Source: RGIG3009 sp045541495 (lineage in GTDB: Bacteria; Bacillota; Clostridia; Oscillospirales; Acutalibacteraceae). Taken from it: 64,000 nucleotides of DNA. The stretch spans positions 6,603 through 70,602 of the forward strand of contig JAZQJE010000040.1 in NCBI GenBank assembly GCA_045541495.1, read 5' to 3'. Position 1 is the first letter of the stretch. Each line of letters begins with the position of its first letter. A program made the position numbers and the translations under genes. Positions 62,343 through 64,000 of this stretch are shown in pieces. The notes under the pieces are model-generated. The model had not been told where the DNA came from and did not search any database. It saw nothing but the letters and a program-made list of their open reading frames with translations.

Positions 62343-62497
62343 AAATTGTCACATTTTTCTACAACACGTTTGGTAAAAAACACAATATCACATAAATATT
62401 TGATATATTATGCTTTTTCGAGGTGTATTTTAAGAACGATTTTGTGTAGTTTAACCCAACTATAGAGTAACAACATGATAAAAAACATTTTTAAAAG

Positions 62498-62878
62498 TTA
62501 GAATTTCCTACTTTCTAATGTTTTTATAATTTCTTTGCAAGTCCTTATACAATATGTGAAATCAGAATTTCTATTTTTGTTTTTTTCCTTATAAACTTTT
62601 AATTTCCCATCTATCAATGGAATATCTGTAACATCCCCACAATACCCCAACATTTCAACATAAAAAAAGTCGTCACAAACTTCCAGGCGTTCTCTTATTA
62701 GTCTTTTTGCCAATGGTTTTTCCTTTTCATCGAGATTCATGTAGAGTTCTTTGTAAGGAACATCATTTCTAGCTCTTGCAAAAGTGGACTGTTCATCTTC
62801 GGACATACACCAACACAAAAACTTATTGAATATATCTGAATAGCCTTCATATATTTCTAAATATTCCTCATAAAACAA
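62498..62878 (-). CDS. Hypothetical protein, probable immunity to the RICIN-domain toxin
   Basis: Not recognised. About 126 residues, acidic in the first part and basic near the end, with no membrane segment: FYEEYLEIYEGYSDIFNKF, then RLIRERLEVCDDFFYV. The best start is TTG (62878), eight bases after GAGG; a GTG three codons upstream lies on the site itself. It begins 16 bases after the toxin gene's stop, in the normal place for an immunity gene. Function is inferred from position. Confidence 0.55.
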   Translation of the reverse strand: MFYEEYLEIYEGYSDIFNKFLCWCMSEDEQSTFARARNDVPYKELYMNLDEKEKPLAKRLIRERLEVCDDFFYVEMLGYCGDVTDIPLIDGKLKVYKEKNKNRNSDFTYCIRTCKEIIKTLESRKF

Positions 62879-62894
62879 ATGTATCACCTCTTTC

Positions 62895-64000
62895 TTAACT
62901 AATTAGTCGCCAATATTCTCCTACTTGTTGTAAATTTTGAGAATTAAAAGACGTTATTCCATATGCTTCTTTTATCCAATTAACCTCCATTTCAAAACTA
63001 CTTCCTGGATATGCTGTTGTAGGATTATGCGAAAACCAAAACTCCTTACCTAATGCCTTTTGCTGTGATAAAAATTGTCTATTTATTGCACGCATATAAT
63101 CCTCTCCATATTGATTATATAGCTGGTTATAATTCCGCGAATAAAAATATGTCATATTCTCCCTATATGCCACCTCATTATAAGGATTTCCGCCATATGT
63201 GCTGCCTAGCATTACCTTATTTGAAGAAGGATTGTTAGTCATCGCATGTGCGAAATCAGATTGAATATCCGCAGTAGTTGCATTGTATTTTATATTCCCT
63301 GCATTATCAAATGGAGTTAGCCTTGCCGCAATATTAAATGTTACAATTGTAATAAATGTTTTTATAGTACTTAAATACTGTTGTGTGAGCGTATATTGCA
63401 TTTCTGGAGTAAATAAACCTCGTGCACCTAATTCATACTCCGCTTGCATCATTTTCAAAAACCGATCTGATAGGTTTACCGACATTTTCAACTCGTTTTC
63501 AAGATCGTTCCTAACAGCATCTATATCATTAGAGCCGATATGTTTTTTAAATACTGATAGAAAGATCACGCGAGTTTCTATAGGAATTTCAGACTGTACT
63601 AATTTTGTTTGCGGTGAATAAAGATAGTATATTTCATTGTAGGACAGAGATTCTATTATTTTTTTACATTTATCTTCTAGTTCCCAGCAGCAATACTCAT
63701 ACTCATTATTGATAGATACATAGTCCGTATCATACGTTGGAGCCATTATGCCATTATTGTATTGCTTGTTAACAATATGGTAACTACCGTTGCGATAATA
63801 GATGTACCACCGTTGTCTGTCTTTATTGCAGTCCTCTTCTATAATGACTTCACCGTCTGTATTGACACTCAGTACTTTTCCTTCTGCACCCTGCGGATAA
63901 ATCTCATATTCCCCGCCTGTCACATTCACGATCTTAAACTGCTGTGCTGCTGATCCGTTAAACGGATATTGCCACAACGGCGTGGTGTCAGCCGTACCGC
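62895..64000 (-). CDS. RICIN-domain polymorphic toxin, N-terminal part beyond the window
   Basis: The frame is open to the right edge, so only the C-terminal ~368 residues are seen. They open with a beta-trefoil lectin pattern (TPLWQYPFNGSAAQQF, then EEDCNKDRQRWYIYY), the QxW-type RICIN fold that binds sugars. About 130 residues of helical linker follow, then an end domain with GKEFWFSHNPTTAYPGS and VNWIKEAYGI that I cannot name. This end looks like a variable toxin tip. Base composition is more AT-rich than in the core genes. The next gene downstream is a candidate immunity gene. Confidence 0.7.
   Translation of the reverse strand, partial: GTADTTPLWQYPFNGSAAQQFKIVNVTGGEYEIYPQGAEGKVLSVNTDGEVIIEEDCNKDRQRWYIYYRNGSYHIVNKQYNNGIMAPTYDTDYVSINNEYEYCCWELEDKCKKIIESLSYNEIYYLYSPQTKLVQSEIPIETRVIFLSVFKKHIGSNDIDAVRNDLENELKMSVNLSDRFLKMMQAEYELGARGLFTPEMQYTLTQQYLSTIKTFITIVTFNIAARLTPFDNAGNIKYNATTADIQSDFAHAMTNNPSSNKVMLGSTYGGNPYNEVAYRENMTYFYSRNYNQLYNQYGEDYMRAINRQFLSQQKALGKEFWFSHNPTTAYPGSSFEMEVNWIKEAYGITSFNSQNLQQVGEYWRLIS

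Noticed and set aside
1..64000. tRNA, rRNA, CRISPR arrays, insertion sequences, prophage genes
   Set aside because: I looked for cloverleaf-like sequences, direct repeats with spacers and transposase or phage motifs and saw none.

Overview
The window looks like a chromosomal segment of a spore-forming, anaerobic member of the Clostridia, probably the Oscillospirales/Ruminococcaceae side, though no 16S rRNA is present to fix this. The reasons are the gene orders (rnc-smc-ftsY, plsX-ACP-rnc, infC-rpmI-rplT, dnaE-pfkA, nadD/yqeK-LCP-rsfS-leuS, hprK-murB-whiA), the sporulation genes spoVM and sipL, and a rubredoxin/flavodiiron oxygen-defence pair. Nearly all genes lie on the minus strand. The only clear plus-strand gene is a glycosyltransferase at 56836-57993. 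Promoters are mostly sigma-A type with 17-base spacers, and ribosome binding sites are strong GGAGG types.

Layout, left to right; transcription runs right to left. 1-4320: the purine operon purE-C-F-M-N (purN runs off the left edge), under a sigma-A promoter and a ZTP (pfl) riboswitch whose 3' end overlaps an intrinsic terminator. 4339-13003: the pyrimidine operon pyrC-carB-pyrK-pyrD-pyrF-pyrE-pyrB, led by a promoter and a PyrR-type attenuator. carA is absent from it, and the PurF next door has lost its glutaminase residues. 13088-19612: a Cys/Asp-rich zinc-ribbon protein, efp, an EF-G paralogue, a degenerate P-type-ATPase-like membrane protein and an RlmB-type rRNA methyltransferase. 19769-21669: sipL, spoVM (29 codons) and a 49-residue Cys-rich membrane protein. 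21776-26995: an orphan sugar-ABC ATPase, RsuA, a DUF4830 protein, an M24 peptidase, an Nfo-like endonuclease, YqeG and ribosomal protein S21.

27098-45344: a long housekeeping block: leuS, rsfS, an LCP protein, a nadD-yqeK fusion, yhbY, an ITPase, ftsY, smc, a radical SAM protein, rnc, an ACP-like protein, plsX, trmFO, topA and dprA. 45337-56664: a SpoU methyltransferase, rplT-rpmI-infC with an L20-type leader and an AUC start codon, pfkA, dnaE, whiA, murB, a ROK kinase, a PHP phosphoesterase and hprK. 56836-60828: the glycosyltransferase, a ZIP metal transporter, rubredoxin and a four-domain flavodiiron protein.

60830-64000 is visibly more AT-rich and looks acquired. It holds a palindromic intergenic repeat and a polymorphic-toxin locus. 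In transcription order this is a RICIN-domain toxin that continues past the right edge, a probable immunity gene, a stand-alone deaminase toxin domain and a second probable immunity gene.

Most of the window is conserved core genome. The parts most worth study are the toxin array, the catalytically dead P-type-ATPase relative, the glutaminase-less PurF beside a carA-less pyr operon, the ACP-like protein without its phosphopantetheine serine, the PyrB/PyrI zinc-domain fusion and the spoVM-linked micro-membrane protein.
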